A DNA stretch of 15,547 nt from Actinomycetota bacterium (lineage in GTDB: Bacteria; Actinomycetota; Thermoleophilia; RBG-16-64-13): positions 164 through 15,710 of the forward strand of contig PMIZ01000112.1 in NCBI GenBank assembly GCA_003157225.1, given 5' to 3'. Position numbers and translations under genes: made by a program. The notes below the pieces were generated by a model. That model worked only from the letters and a program-made list of their open reading frames with translations. It ran no database searches and was not told where the DNA came from. Positions 1-7,600 of the stretch are shown here, piece by piece (the stretch's first letter is position 1; each line of letters begins with the position of its first letter).

Positions 1-113
1 AGAACGCCGACCCCTTCACCAACGTGGTGCGCGTCACTATCATGACCCTGCGCCGCAAGCTGGGTGATCCTCCCCTCATCGAGACAGTCGCGGGAGTCGG
101 CTACAAAGCATGA
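1..113 (+). CDS. Response regulator, OmpR/PhoB family, C-terminal end (partial)
   Basis: Only the last 36 residues are present, read from base 3 to the TGA at 111-113. They match the end of an OmpR/PhoB winged-helix DNA-binding domain: the recognition helix region (NVVRVTIMTLRRKLGD) followed by the beta-hairpin wing (IETVAGVGYKA). Proteins of this family are phosphorylated by a sensor kinase on an N-terminal receiver domain, which lies outside the window, and then bind promoters. The stop overlaps the start of the histidine kinase gene (ATGA), so the two form a translationally coupled two-component pair. The target genes cannot be inferred from this fragment. Confidence 0.93.
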   Translation, partial: NADPFTNVVRVTIMTLRRKLGDPPLIETVAGVGYKA

Positions 114-1459
114 CGCCGGACCCAGAGAACCCGGTCGAGACCGAGGCCCCTCCGCCGGTGCCCGAAGCGGCCGGCGATGCCGTAGGCGAGCCCCAGAGAG
201 GCCCAGCCACCTCCCCTGGCTCCAGACGCAAGCGGGGCTTCACGATCCGTCTGAAGTTGACGCTCTGGTGCGGCGGCCTCTTCCTGCTTGCCGGCGTGCT
301 GCTCATCGCGGTCAACTACTTCTTGGTCCGCGACAGCCTCGTAGTGGCGCCGGAAAGGGCCCGAACCGTGGTCGCCGAGCGCTACCACATGGATCCGGCC
401 TTGTTGGAACCGGGGCACGAGTTCCGGTTGCAGCCGGGAGGCCCTCCCTTTGAGATACAGGGACTAGGAGGTATCCCGCTGCCCCGCCTCATCGCGGAAG
501 CGCAGGGCGAGTTGAAAAACGAAGCGCTGCGCCAGTTGTGGATCAGATCCCTCCTCGCCTTGGCCATCATGACTGTGGTCGCTTTCGGGCTGGCTTGGCT
601 GGTAGCGGGACGCATGCTCCGACCTATACATGCGATTGCCGACGCCGCACGCAGGCTGTCGGGATCGACCCTCCACGAGCGAATCGCCCTCAAGGGGCCG
701 CGTGATGAACTCAAAGACCTCGCCGACACCTTCGACGAAATGCTCGGCCGTCTCGACAAGGCGTTCACCGCGCAGAAGGAGTTCGTCGCCAACGCGTCCC
801 ACGAGCTCCGCACTCCGCTTACCATCATCCGCACCGAGATGGACGTGACCTTGAACGACCCGAATGTCTCGCCCGCAGAACTGCAGGAGATGGGCGCCGC
901 TGTCACCGACGCAGTGGACCGGAGCGAGAATCTCATCGACGGGCTGCTGGTGCTCGCCAGTGCCGAGGAGTCTCCCGCCCTCACCGATCTCGACCTGGCG
1001 GAGATCACCATGAACGAGGTGGACCTGGCCTCGAGCGAGGCGGACGCGCTGGGGTTGCGCCTCGAACTCGATCTGCAGCCCGCGCCGCTGAAGGGAGAGC
1101 GCTCCTTGCTGCAGCGCCTCGCAGCCAACCTGGTGGAGAACGCCATCCGGCACAACCACGCCGACGGCTGGTTCTCGGTGAAGACTGGTGTCAGCAGCGG
1201 CCAGTCCTACCTCGAAGTGGCCAACAGCGGGCCCGTCGTCGGGCCCGAGGACGCCGCCCGCTTGTTCGAACGCTTCTACCGTCCCGACAAGTCCCGCAGC
1301 CGCAAGACCGGCGGGTTCGGGCTGGGACTCTCGATCGTCAAGGCGGTCACCGCCGCCCTGGGCGGCACCGTCGACTTGGCCGCACCAAAGGCGGGCGGCC
1401 TCCGAGTGACGGTCAGTTTCCCCGCGACAGCGCAGGCAGGTCGAGGTAGCGACTCATAG
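110..1459 (+). CDS. Two-component sensor histidine kinase (HAMP, HisKA, HATPase)
   Basis: A 449-residue membrane sensor kinase. A Pro/Glu-rich cytoplasmic N-terminus of about 40 residues precedes a basic stretch and TM1 (about 48-71). A short extracytoplasmic loop of about 75 residues follows, then TM2 (about 145-168) and a HAMP linker (about 169-222). The HisKA dimerisation helix has the phosphoacceptor His231 in the motif ANASHELRTPL. The ATP-binding domain shows the N box (N340, N344 in ANLVENAIRHN), a short F box region (LFERFYRP) and the G box GGFGLGLSIVK (401-411). It autophosphorylates and passes phosphate to the response regulator encoded just upstream, whose stop codon overlaps this start. 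The small external loop suggests membrane or envelope sensing, which is inference. Its 3' end overlaps the convergent deacetylase gene by 47 bp. All catalytic boxes are intact. Confidence 0.95.
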   Translation: MTPDPENPVETEAPPPVPEAAGDAVGEPQRGPATSPGSRRKRGFTIRLKLTLWCGGLFLLAGVLLIAVNYFLVRDSLVVAPERARTVVAERYHMDPALLEPGHEFRLQPGGPPFEIQGLGGIPLPRLIAEAQGELKNEALRQLWIRSLLALAIMTVVAFGLAWLVAGRMLRPIHAIADAARRLSGSTLHERIALKGPRDELKDLADTFDEMLGRLDKAFTAQKEFVANASHELRTPLTIIRTEMDVTLNDPNVSPAELQEMGAAVTDAVDRSENLIDGLLVLASAEESPALTDLDLAEITMNEVDLASSEADALGLRLELDLQPAPLKGERSLLQRLAANLVENAIRHNHADGWFSVKTGVSSGQSYLEVANSGPVVGPEDAARLFERFYRPDKSRSRKTGGFGLGLSIVKAVTAALGGTVDLAAPKAGGLRVTVSFPATAQAGRGSDS

Positions 1460-2792
1460 CTAAGGCTACCTGAGCGCGGAGCGCCCCCTGCCAAGGCCGG
1501 AACTCCGCGCCGGCATACCCGGACATCAGACCCAGACCGGCTACTAGCGATACATCGGCGGCTGCATAGGCGGGGACGTCGGCGAAGGCCGGCTGCGCCC
1601 CGGAGCCCGTCTCTGGCAAGGCCTGGGCGGCGGTCCCCTCCGAACCGTAGCCCTTCAGTTGCCGCGCCATCCGCGCGAGGATCTGGGCGAGCTGCACCCT
1701 GGTGATGGCCTCATTGGGACGAAAGACCATTGCGCCGTCAGGCCCGGGCGCTCCTGCGACCAGCCCGGCCGCCGAGGCTTCCTCGACAAAGTCGTAAGGA
1801 TAAGCAAGCGCCTGACCCGCGGAGTTTCGCCGTAGCGGCACGTCTGCGTAGCTGGCGGGCCGACCTTCATCCACTTGGGGTGTATGCAGTCCTGCCACCA
1901 ACGTCGCCACCTTCGCCACCTGAGCCCGCGTTATCGCGTCTGCCGGTCCAAAGTAGTTGCCGTCATAGCCGCTCATGAAGCCGAGCCGAACCAGGCGGGC
2001 GATGGCCGTGCCTGCCTGGGAGCCTCCGTCCACGTCGAGAAAGAGGCGCTCGCCTTTCAGCATGGTCGAGACGTTGACGAATTCGTAGCCGCGGGCCCGA
2101 AGCGTGGAGACGATCGTGTGAATGGCTCCCGCGGTGTGCTGCGCCGACAGATGCATCACTACAATGGCGCCCTTGTGGGCGTGGCTGATCACGTGGGAGG
2201 CGATGGACGATGCCGATCCACCCGCCCAGTCGCGCGGATCGACGTCCCAGAGCACCAAGTAGCTGAAGCCTTCGCTGCCGGCGACCGCGGCTACCCGGGC
2301 GTCGGTAGAACCGTATGGAGGACGAAACAGCGGCACCGTGCGGGCTCCGGTGGCCTGACGAAAGGCATCGACGCCGCCACCGATCTGGCGCGCCAGCGCG
2401 CTCGAGGAGAGCCCCTTCAGCACCGGATGCGACCAGCTATGATCGCCGACCTCGAACAAGCCCTCGCTCATGCCCTTGACTATCTCGGCGTTGATGGCCG
2501 GAGTACCGGCGACGGCCGAGCCAATCACGAACAGTGTCGCGGGGACCTTGTCCTTCTCGAGCGCGCGGAGCGTCGCGAGGGCCGGTGTCACCGTGGTGTT
2601 GTCGTCGAAGGTGAGGGCGATGAGCTTAGCCTCGGTGGGACCCCTGTAGACCACCGAGGCGGACGCCGCCCAGACGGGCCCCGAGAGCAGCCAGAGCCAC
2701 AGGCTGGCCAGAAGCGCCATCGTGACCGTGTAGGTCGCCACTCTCCGAAGCGAGAGTCCCCCAGCTCTAACCGTTATGGTGGCGCGACGCAA
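1413..2792 (-). CDS. Secreted polysaccharide deacetylase (NodB domain) with three SLH cell-wall-anchoring repeats
   Basis: A 459-residue exported protein. The N-terminus has arginines and a hydrophobic signal segment (about 20-43, ending VWAAS). A NodB-fold carbohydrate esterase 4 domain follows (about 55-245): motif 1 TFDD (D63, D64), metal ligands in HSWSH (H118, H122), RPPYG (157-161), DVDPRDW (183-189) and the catalytic H214 in VVMHLS. The family removes N-acetyl groups from peptidoglycan or other envelope glycans. Motif 1 continues N-T-T instead of the usual G-P. Three SLH repeats (about 250-305, 315-383, 405-453; the TRAQ/TRVQ/LRAQ ends mark them) would attach the enzyme to a wall-linked polymer. 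The start is TTG with GGAGG four bases upstream, 17 nt after the uppP stop, so coupling with uppP is likely. The substrate is not known. Confidence 0.9.
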   Translation of the reverse strand: MRRATITVRAGGLSLRRVATYTVTMALLASLWLWLLSGPVWAASASVVYRGPTEAKLIALTFDDNTTVTPALATLRALEKDKVPATLFVIGSAVAGTPAINAEIVKGMSEGLFEVGDHSWSHPVLKGLSSSALARQIGGGVDAFRQATGARTVPLFRPPYGSTDARVAAVAGSEGFSYLVLWDVDPRDWAGGSASSIASHVISHAHKGAIVVMHLSAQHTAGAIHTIVSTLRARGYEFVNVSTMLKGERLFLDVDGGSQAGTAIARLVRLGFMSGYDGNYFGPADAITRAQVAKVATLVAGLHTPQVDEGRPASYADVPLRRNSAGQALAYPYDFVEEASAAGLVAGAPGPDGAMVFRPNEAITRVQLAQILARMARQLKGYGSEGTAAQALPETGSGAQPAFADVPAYAAADVSLVAGLGLMSGYAGAEFRPWQGALRAQVALAMSRYLDLPALSRGN

Positions 2793-2809
2793 GAATCCTC
2801 CGTTTCCCG

Positions 2810-3628
2810 CTAGGCGAGCGAGAGCATGACCACGACCAGACCCAAGGTCGCCGTGTAGATAGCGAACGGCCGCATCCGATGCTGCTTGACGTAGCGCATG
2901 AGAAAGAACACAGCCAGGAAGCCGGATATGGCCGCGGCTATGGCCCCCACCGCGTAGGCGCCACCACTCGTACCGGCAAAGCCGCCTCCAACGTCCTTCA
3001 GCTTGAACAGGAAAGCTCCCAGAATCGCCGGGATGCTGAGCAAGAACGAGAAACGCGCGGCCGAGGGCCGATCGAACCCTAGGTATACACCCGCCGAGAT
3101 GGTGGCGCCCGACCGACTGAGACCGGGAGCGATGGCGAGAGCCTGGAAGCAGCCGACGACGAGCGCGTCCGCGGGCCGCAGGCTGTCGAGTTGCACGGGC
3201 TCCCGCCGCGCCCGGCCCAGCGCGAAGTCCGCTCCCCAGAGCAGCAGGCTGGTGATGATGAGAAACAGGCCCACCGCCAGAGTGCTGGAGAAGAGGTCCT
3301 CAAAGAAGTTGGAGAAGAGCACTCCCGCCAACCCGGCCGGTAGGGAGCCGATGACGAGCCACAGGAAGAGACGCCGCCAATACTTGACGTCGGAACGATC
3401 GAGGCGCGACGGCGCGACGAGGGCGAGCACGATCTTGATGATGTCCCTGATGAAGTATCCCAGCACGGCCACAAGCGTGGCCACATGAACAAGGATGTCA
3501 AAACCCAGCGAAGGCGTCGCCATATTGAACAATTCGGGAACCAATACCAGGTGGCCGGAACTCGAGACCGGCAGGAACTCAGTGAGCCCCTGGACCACTC
3601 CGAGTATCAGCGCCTCGAGAACGCTCAA
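2810..3628 (-). CDS. uppP: Undecaprenyl-diphosphatase (UppP/BacA family)
   Basis: An integral membrane phosphatase that recycles undecaprenyl diphosphate to the monophosphate lipid carrier used for peptidoglycan and wall-polymer synthesis; overexpression of the family gives bacitracin resistance. The N-terminal signature QGLTEFLPVSSSGHL carries the conserved Glu17 and His26, and the second signature APGLSRSGATISAG carries the conserved Arg. Multiple hydrophobic helices fill the rest, and the length (272 residues) is normal. I place the start at TTG 3628, which gives MSVLEALILG as in relatives; a purine-rich AGGGAAGGGG lies 12 nt upstream. A GTG at 3658 would add ten residues. The gene lies between bioY and the deacetylase on the same strand, and the downstream gap of 17 nt supports an operon supplying envelope glycan functions. 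Confidence 0.95.
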   Translation of the reverse strand: MSVLEALILGVVQGLTEFLPVSSSGHLVLVPELFNMATPSLGFDILVHVATLVAVLGYFIRDIIKIVLALVAPSRLDRSDVKYWRRLFLWLVIGSLPAGLAGVLFSNFFEDLFSSTLAVGLFLIITSLLLWGADFALGRARREPVQLDSLRPADALVVGCFQALAIAPGLSRSGATISAGVYLGFDRPSAARFSFLLSIPAILGAFLFKLKDVGGGFAGTSGGAYAVGAIAAAISGFLAVFFLMRYVKQHRMRPFAIYTATLGLVVVMLSLA

Positions 3629-3676
3629 GACCTGGCCCGTCCCCTTCCCTCGCCGCACACACCGGCTGGCAGCATA

Positions 3677-4363
3677 TCACCGCAGGGGAAGCGAATTCCG
3701 GCGGCCGAGCCGGCCCGCCCCGATGCGGATGGCCCCGATCGCCACCGCGGCCTTGAGGAGATCTCCGATGAGGAAGGGGAGAAGCCCCACCGCCGCCGCG
3801 TGACTCAAGTTCCCACCCAGGTAGGCGAAGGCCAACCAGGGCACGCCGAGCGCGTAGACGGCCGCTTCGGCCAGAAGGGCGCCGACACTCAGCACGGCCA
3901 GTTCCGCAAGCAGGCCCCGACGAAGAAGCCGGGGCGCTCGGGCTCTCGACGCCACCCAGCCCATGAGAAAGGCGGCGGGCAGGAAGCCTATGAGATACCC
4001 GCCGTCCGGACCCAGTATCGCGGCGGGCCCACCGGTGCCGCCATGGAATACCGGTGCGCCGGTAAGCCCGAGCACCAGATAGCTGGCCACGGTGGCCACC
4101 CCGAGTCGTGAGCCCAACAGGCCGCCGACGAGCAGAACCGCGAGAGTCTGCATGGTGAGCGGGACAGGGTAGAAGGGCACCGACAGCCAGGAGCTGGCGG
4201 TCAACACGCCGACGCCGACCGCAAGGCACGCAAGAGTGGCGAGAGCCGGCCGGGTAACTAGGGCCTGCCCGAGAAGGCCGCGCTCCGATCGCGGCGCCAG
4301 ACTGCCCGCCCCCGCGGTCTCGACGTGCAGTGTCGGTCTTCCCAAACCAGAGTCCCTCTTCAT
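3677..4363 (-). CDS. bioY: Biotin transporter substrate-binding subunit BioY
   Basis: A 228-residue membrane protein of the BioY family, the S-component of energy-coupling-factor biotin transporters; it can act with the shared EcfAT module, which is not in this window. After a hydrophilic N-terminus of about 38 residues come roughly six hydrophobic helices. Recognisable BioY signatures are VPFYPVPLTMQTLAVLLVG (about 62-80), GGYLIGFLPAAF (about 121-132) and the C-terminal GLLPFLIGDLLKAAVA. The ATG at 4363 has GGAGAGGA just upstream. The gene follows birA on the same strand after a 91-nt gap containing a TTGACA promoter box and a BirA-type operator. This implies that uptake is repressed when biotinoyl-AMP is plentiful. 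No biotin synthesis genes are visible, so the cell may rely on uptake, which is inference. Confidence 0.95.
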   Translation of the reverse strand: MKRDSGLGRPTLHVETAGAGSLAPRSERGLLGQALVTRPALATLACLAVGVGVLTASSWLSVPFYPVPLTMQTLAVLLVGGLLGSRLGVATVASYLVLGLTGAPVFHGGTGGPAAILGPDGGYLIGFLPAAFLMGWVASRARAPRLLRRGLLAELAVLSVGALLAEAAVYALGVPWLAFAYLGGNLSHAAAVGLLPFLIGDLLKAAVAIGAIRIGAGRLGRRNSLPLR

Positions 4364-4405
4364 GACCGTCCTCTCCGTCGACTGCCCGTCCGCAGATGTC
4401 TCCGC

Positions 4406-4435
4406 AGTCTAGTAGGCTGGGGCGGCGCCTGTCAA
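4406..4435 (-). promoter_or_regulatory. Predicted promoter of bioY
   Basis: On the minus strand a perfect -35 box TTGACA (4435-4430) is followed after 18 nt by TAGACT (4411-4406), a four-of-six match to the -10 consensus. It lies in the birA-bioY gap, about 40 nt upstream of the bioY ATG. The -35 box is embedded in the left arm of a predicted BirA operator. Assignment is by consensus only. Confidence 0.5.
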
Positions 4436-4459
4436 CCAGGTTCGCCGCCATGGTTTACG
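4430..4459. promoter_or_regulatory. Predicted BirA operator (biotin repressor site)
   Basis: An inverted pair TGTCAACC (4430-4437) - 14 nt - GGTTTACG (4452-4459) resembles the known BirA site (TTGTAAACC, spacer of about 14-16 nt, GGTTTACAA); each arm departs from the consensus mainly by one inner base or at its outer end. The site spans the end of birA (stop 4455-4457) and covers the -35 box of bioY, the position expected for repression. The neighbouring birA encodes a BirA with an N-terminal helix-turn-helix, so the regulator is present. Confidence 0.6.
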
Positions 4460-5624
4460 GGAGCGGGTCCATCCCAAAACTCCTCACCGTCACGTCGCCG
4501 GCGAACACCTGCACTTGACGACCATCCGGTGTGAGCACGAGCAACTGTCCTTCCTCGCCGATGCCGGCCGCTTCCCCGGTCACAACCGGCTCGTTGGATG
4601 GCGGTCCGGAGAGCACTTCCACCGCTCTGCCTCGGAGGAAATCGCGTTGTCTCAGGCCGGTCAGTAAGTCGTCGCCGTCGACGGCGTTCCATCGCGTCGT
4701 CAACCGGGCGAGAAGCTGGGCCAGGAGCGGAGCGCGCGGGAGTTCCCTGCCCAAGGCTTGGCAGAGCGAGGCCGGCTCCGGCCGCGCTTGCCATTCTCGG
4801 AGAGCGTCTGGCCCAAGGCCGCCGGTGAAGGCGACGGGGTCACTGTTGACGTTGAGGCCTATGCCGGCGACCGCCCAGTGCAGCCGATCGGAGTCCATGG
4901 AACCTTCCACCAGGATGCCGCACACCTTGCGGTCGCCGAGCAGGACGTCGTTGGGCCACTTGATGGCGACCCTGTCCTCCAGCCCCGGGATGGTCTCCAA
5001 CGTCTCGGCGACGGCCAGCGCGGCAGCCAGAGACAGCAGATGGGCGCGCGCCGGCGCCAAGGCCGGGCGCAGTAGCACCGAGAAGGTGAGGTCCTTTCCG
5101 GGTTGGCTGACCCAGCCGCGGCCCAGCCGTCCACGGCCCCCGGTCTGCTCATCGGTCACTACGACGGCTCCGGCAGGCGGGGAGGCGGCCGCGGCACGCC
5201 CGGCGTTGGCCCCGGGCGGCGAGGAAAGCCCGGCCGCACCGCGCAGTACCTGGTTGGTCGACGCACAACGGGCCAGGTAGCGATAGGGCAGGCCGGCTAC
5301 CCACGGCGAACCGGGCTCCATCAGGTCGAGCAAGAAGGGGACCACCGCTTCGGCCGCGACCAGGTCGTCGAACGGGCGAGCGAGCCGATACCCCGCTCCG
5401 CTGACGGGATCGATGACGAATCCGAGCGAGCGGAGCTGCTCCACTTGCTTGTGCACCGCGGCTCTGGAGAGACCCAGACTGTCCCCCACCGCCTGGCCCG
5501 AGAGAGCCTCGCCCTCCCGCCAAGCCAGCTCGGCGGCGAGGGCGATTCGATGGGCCTGTCCCGTGGTCACCAGACCGCGAGCCGCAAGTTGTTCGAGGCG
5601 TTCGAAAATTGGAAGATGGTCCAT
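4455..5624 (-). CDS. birA: Bifunctional biotin--[acetyl-CoA-carboxylase] ligase / biotin operon repressor BirA
   Basis: It activates biotin to biotinoyl-AMP and attaches it to the carrier lysine of biotin enzymes; the N-terminal domain makes it a repressor as well. Numbered from ATG 5624 (389 residues), a winged HTH lies at about 38-82 (LSRAAVHKQVEQLRSLGF). The ligase core shows STN (122-124), the biotinoyl-AMP loop GGRGRLGRGW (162-171), KWPNDV (221-226), Lys232 matching the catalytic lysine, and GIGLNVN. The C-terminal SH3-like domain ends near GDVTVRSFG. Two features make it longer than the usual ~325 residues: about 30 extra N-terminal residues and a low-complexity Ala/Pro/Gly insert at 133-151. 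Start choice is uncertain: no clear ribosome site precedes ATG 5624, and ATG 5660 or GTG 5690 are possible. It is divergent from the vanW-like genes and upstream of bioY. Confidence 0.93.
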   Translation of the reverse strand: MDHLPIFERLEQLAARGLVTTGQAHRIALAAELAWREGEALSGQAVGDSLGLSRAAVHKQVEQLRSLGFVIDPVSGAGYRLARPFDDLVAAEAVVPFLLDLMEPGSPWVAGLPYRYLARCASTNQVLRGAAGLSSPPGANAGRAAAASPPAGAVVVTDEQTGGRGRLGRGWVSQPGKDLTFSVLLRPALAPARAHLLSLAAALAVAETLETIPGLEDRVAIKWPNDVLLGDRKVCGILVEGSMDSDRLHWAVAGIGLNVNSDPVAFTGGLGPDALREWQARPEPASLCQALGRELPRAPLLAQLLARLTTRWNAVDGDDLLTGLRQRDFLRGRAVEVLSGPPSNEPVVTGEAAGIGEEGQLLVLTPDGRQVQVFAGDVTVRSFGMDPLP

Positions 5625-5713
5625 TTGGCCACAATGGGTCGAGGGGAAACCTTTTTCCATCCTACGGCATCTGCTATTTTGTATCGTCACCGATTGTGGG
5701 AGTTTGGCCCTTC

Positions 5714-7555
5714 TTGAGTGAGCGAAGAGTTAATCGGAGGCACAGGGGCAGGCGCGCCCGACTGAGCCTTCTCATAGCCGTAGGGTCCATAGTGGCCATC
5801 GTGGTGCTCGCCATCGTAATCGACTCCGCCCTCTACTACAACAAAGTCCACGCCGGCGTCAGCGTCTCCGGCGTCGGCCTTGGCGGCAAGACGAAGAGCG
5901 GAGCGATGGCCGCCCTGGATGCGTACGTCAAGACCGCGCAGTCCGATCCGATCACTCTCTCCAGCGGCGACAACACCTGGCGGGTCAACCCTGTCGATGT
6001 CGGTTTGACGGTCAACGCGCAGCAGGCCGTGGCCGACGCCATGGCCGCGTCGCGCAATGGCAACTTCTTCACCGATCTGGGGCATCGCCTCAAACTCTAC
6101 TTCTCCAAGAAGAACCTGCCGCTGCAGGCGACGTTCGACAGCGCGAAGCTCGACGACTTCATCGCCCAGGTCGCTCAGAAGCTCGACGTGTCCCCGGTTG
6201 ACGCCAAGTTGGTGATCGACGGAGGTCAGATCAAGACTGTCGACGGGCAGAGCGGCAACGTGGTCGACCGGGCCGCCCTACGCACGCAGTTGGAGCCGCT
6301 CCTGGTCGGTATGCGCTCCGCTCAGATATCCGTTCCTATGGTGGTCAAGCAGCCCGCGGTAACGGCCCAGAACTTCCAAGAGGCCGTCGACCAATCGAAG
6401 ACCATGACGAGCGCCCCCGTGACCCTCACCGGCAGGTCCCAGAGCTGGACGCTGACGACGCAAGACATAGTCAGCTACATGGACTTCAGTTCGGACATGC
6501 AGAACGGCGTCTCCACCCTTGTCCCGTACATCTCAGCGGACAAGATGAAAGCATTCTTCGCCAGCATCGCCGACCAGGTGGCCACCAAGCCGAAGGACGC
6601 TTCCTTCGCCGTCGCCAGCGACGGAAAGAGCGCCCAGGTGGTACCGGAAGTGCCCGGAGAGGCGCTCGACCCCGAGGCGACCGCCAAGGCGATCACCGAC
6701 GCGGCGCTCCAGACGACCGGACGCACCGCCCAGGTGGCGGTGACCACCGCCGAGCCCAAGTTCACGACCGCAGATGCGAACGCTTACGGGATCCAGGACC
6801 TCCTGGCCAGCTACACCACCCCCTCCTTTGTGGGGTCCGCGAACCGCCAGGTGAACGTACGCATAACCACCCAGTACGCCAGCAACAAGTTCCTGGCTCC
6901 GGGCGAGGAGTACAACTTCGACAAGGTCATCGGCCCGCGCACGGTCGCGCGCGGATACAAGACCGCGCCTGGGATCGTCGCCAACGGCGAGCTGGATGAG
7001 GTGTTGGGCGGCGGCATCTGTCAGGTCTCCACCACCCTCTTCAACGCCGTCTTCGAGGCGGGCCTCAAGGTCACCGAGCGCAACAACCATTCCCTCTTCA
7101 TCAACCACTACCCTCCCGGACGTGACGCGACCGTAGCTGGCAACGGCGGCAAGAACTTCCGCTTCGTGAACGACACCGCTCACTACATCTGGATCCTCGG
7201 CACCTCGGACGGCATCACCACCACCTTCAAGATCTACGGCACCAACGACGGACGCACGGTGGAGGCTCACTTCAGCGGCTTCCACTACGGCGCCACTAGG
7301 ACTGAAGTGACTGTGCTCAACCCCGGCCTCCAGCCGGGGACGACGCACGTGAAGATCGACGGACAGTCGGGCAGGTCGTGTTCTGAGAAGCGGATCGTCA
7401 CGTATGCCGACCACACGACGAGCACCGACATCTTCAATAGCAACTACCCGATGATTCCCAAGACCATCGAGGTGGGTCCGACCACCACGACGACCATCAG
7501 GACTACGACGACCACCCAGCCCGGAACTGGCACCACTGTGGTGACATCGTTCTAG
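5714..7555 (+). CDS. VanW-domain membrane protein with peptidoglycan-binding-like domains (paralog 1)
   Basis: A 613-residue envelope protein: polybasic cytoplasmic N-terminus, one TM anchor (about 17-39), then a large exported part. The region at about 60-370 has two repeats of the PG_binding_4 type often found before VanW or L,D-transpeptidase domains. A VanW domain follows at about 380-530, with LAPGEEYNFDKVIGPRT, the hallmark GGGICQVSTTLFNAVFEAGL, and HYPPGRDATV. VanW is named from vancomycin-resistance clusters, but its biochemical role is unknown; a cell-wall role is likely. The C-terminus is a Thr-rich tail ending GTTVVTSF. I chose TTG 5714 (GGGAG 11 nt upstream) because it aligns with the paralog that begins at TTG 7601; an in-frame ATG at 5609 would run into birA. 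It is followed after 45 nt by its paralog, so the two are probably co-transcribed. Confidence 0.88.
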   Translation: MSERRVNRRHRGRRARLSLLIAVGSIVAIVVLAIVIDSALYYNKVHAGVSVSGVGLGGKTKSGAMAALDAYVKTAQSDPITLSSGDNTWRVNPVDVGLTVNAQQAVADAMAASRNGNFFTDLGHRLKLYFSKKNLPLQATFDSAKLDDFIAQVAQKLDVSPVDAKLVIDGGQIKTVDGQSGNVVDRAALRTQLEPLLVGMRSAQISVPMVVKQPAVTAQNFQEAVDQSKTMTSAPVTLTGRSQSWTLTTQDIVSYMDFSSDMQNGVSTLVPYISADKMKAFFASIADQVATKPKDASFAVASDGKSAQVVPEVPGEALDPEATAKAITDAALQTTGRTAQVAVTTAEPKFTTADANAYGIQDLLASYTTPSFVGSANRQVNVRITTQYASNKFLAPGEEYNFDKVIGPRTVARGYKTAPGIVANGELDEVLGGGICQVSTTLFNAVFEAGLKVTERNNHSLFINHYPPGRDATVAGNGGKNFRFVNDTAHYIWILGTSDGITTTFKIYGTNDGRTVEAHFSGFHYGATRTEVTVLNPGLQPGTTHVKIDGQSGRSCSEKRIVTYADHTTSTDIFNSNYPMIPKTIEVGPTTTTTIRTTTTTQPGTGTTVVTSF

Positions 7556-7600
7556 GACCGTTCGCCAACTGGACGCCGACGCCTCATTCGGAGCGGGTGC

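Noticed and set aside
1474..1510. Inverted repeat GCGCGGAG / CTCCGCGC near the kinase-deacetylase junction, considered as a terminator
   Set aside because: The arms are 8 bp with a 21-nt loop, there is no T-tract, and it lies inside the deacetylase coding end; too weak to call.
1875..2813. 312-codon plus-strand frame opposite the deacetylase
   Set aside because: No domain is recognisable, and the opposite frame has all NodB motifs and three SLH repeats.
4673..4686. 14-bp perfect palindrome CGCCGTCGACGGCG in birA
   Set aside because: There is no loop and no neighbouring regulatory context; palindromes of this size made of GC-rich codons are plausible by chance in such DNA.
5625..5713. Divergent promoters between birA and the first VanW gene
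   Set aside because: The gap contains AT-richer patches (for example TATTTT at 5675-5680 and, on the other strand, TACAAA), but no convincing -35 partner on either strand, and the birA start is itself uncertain.
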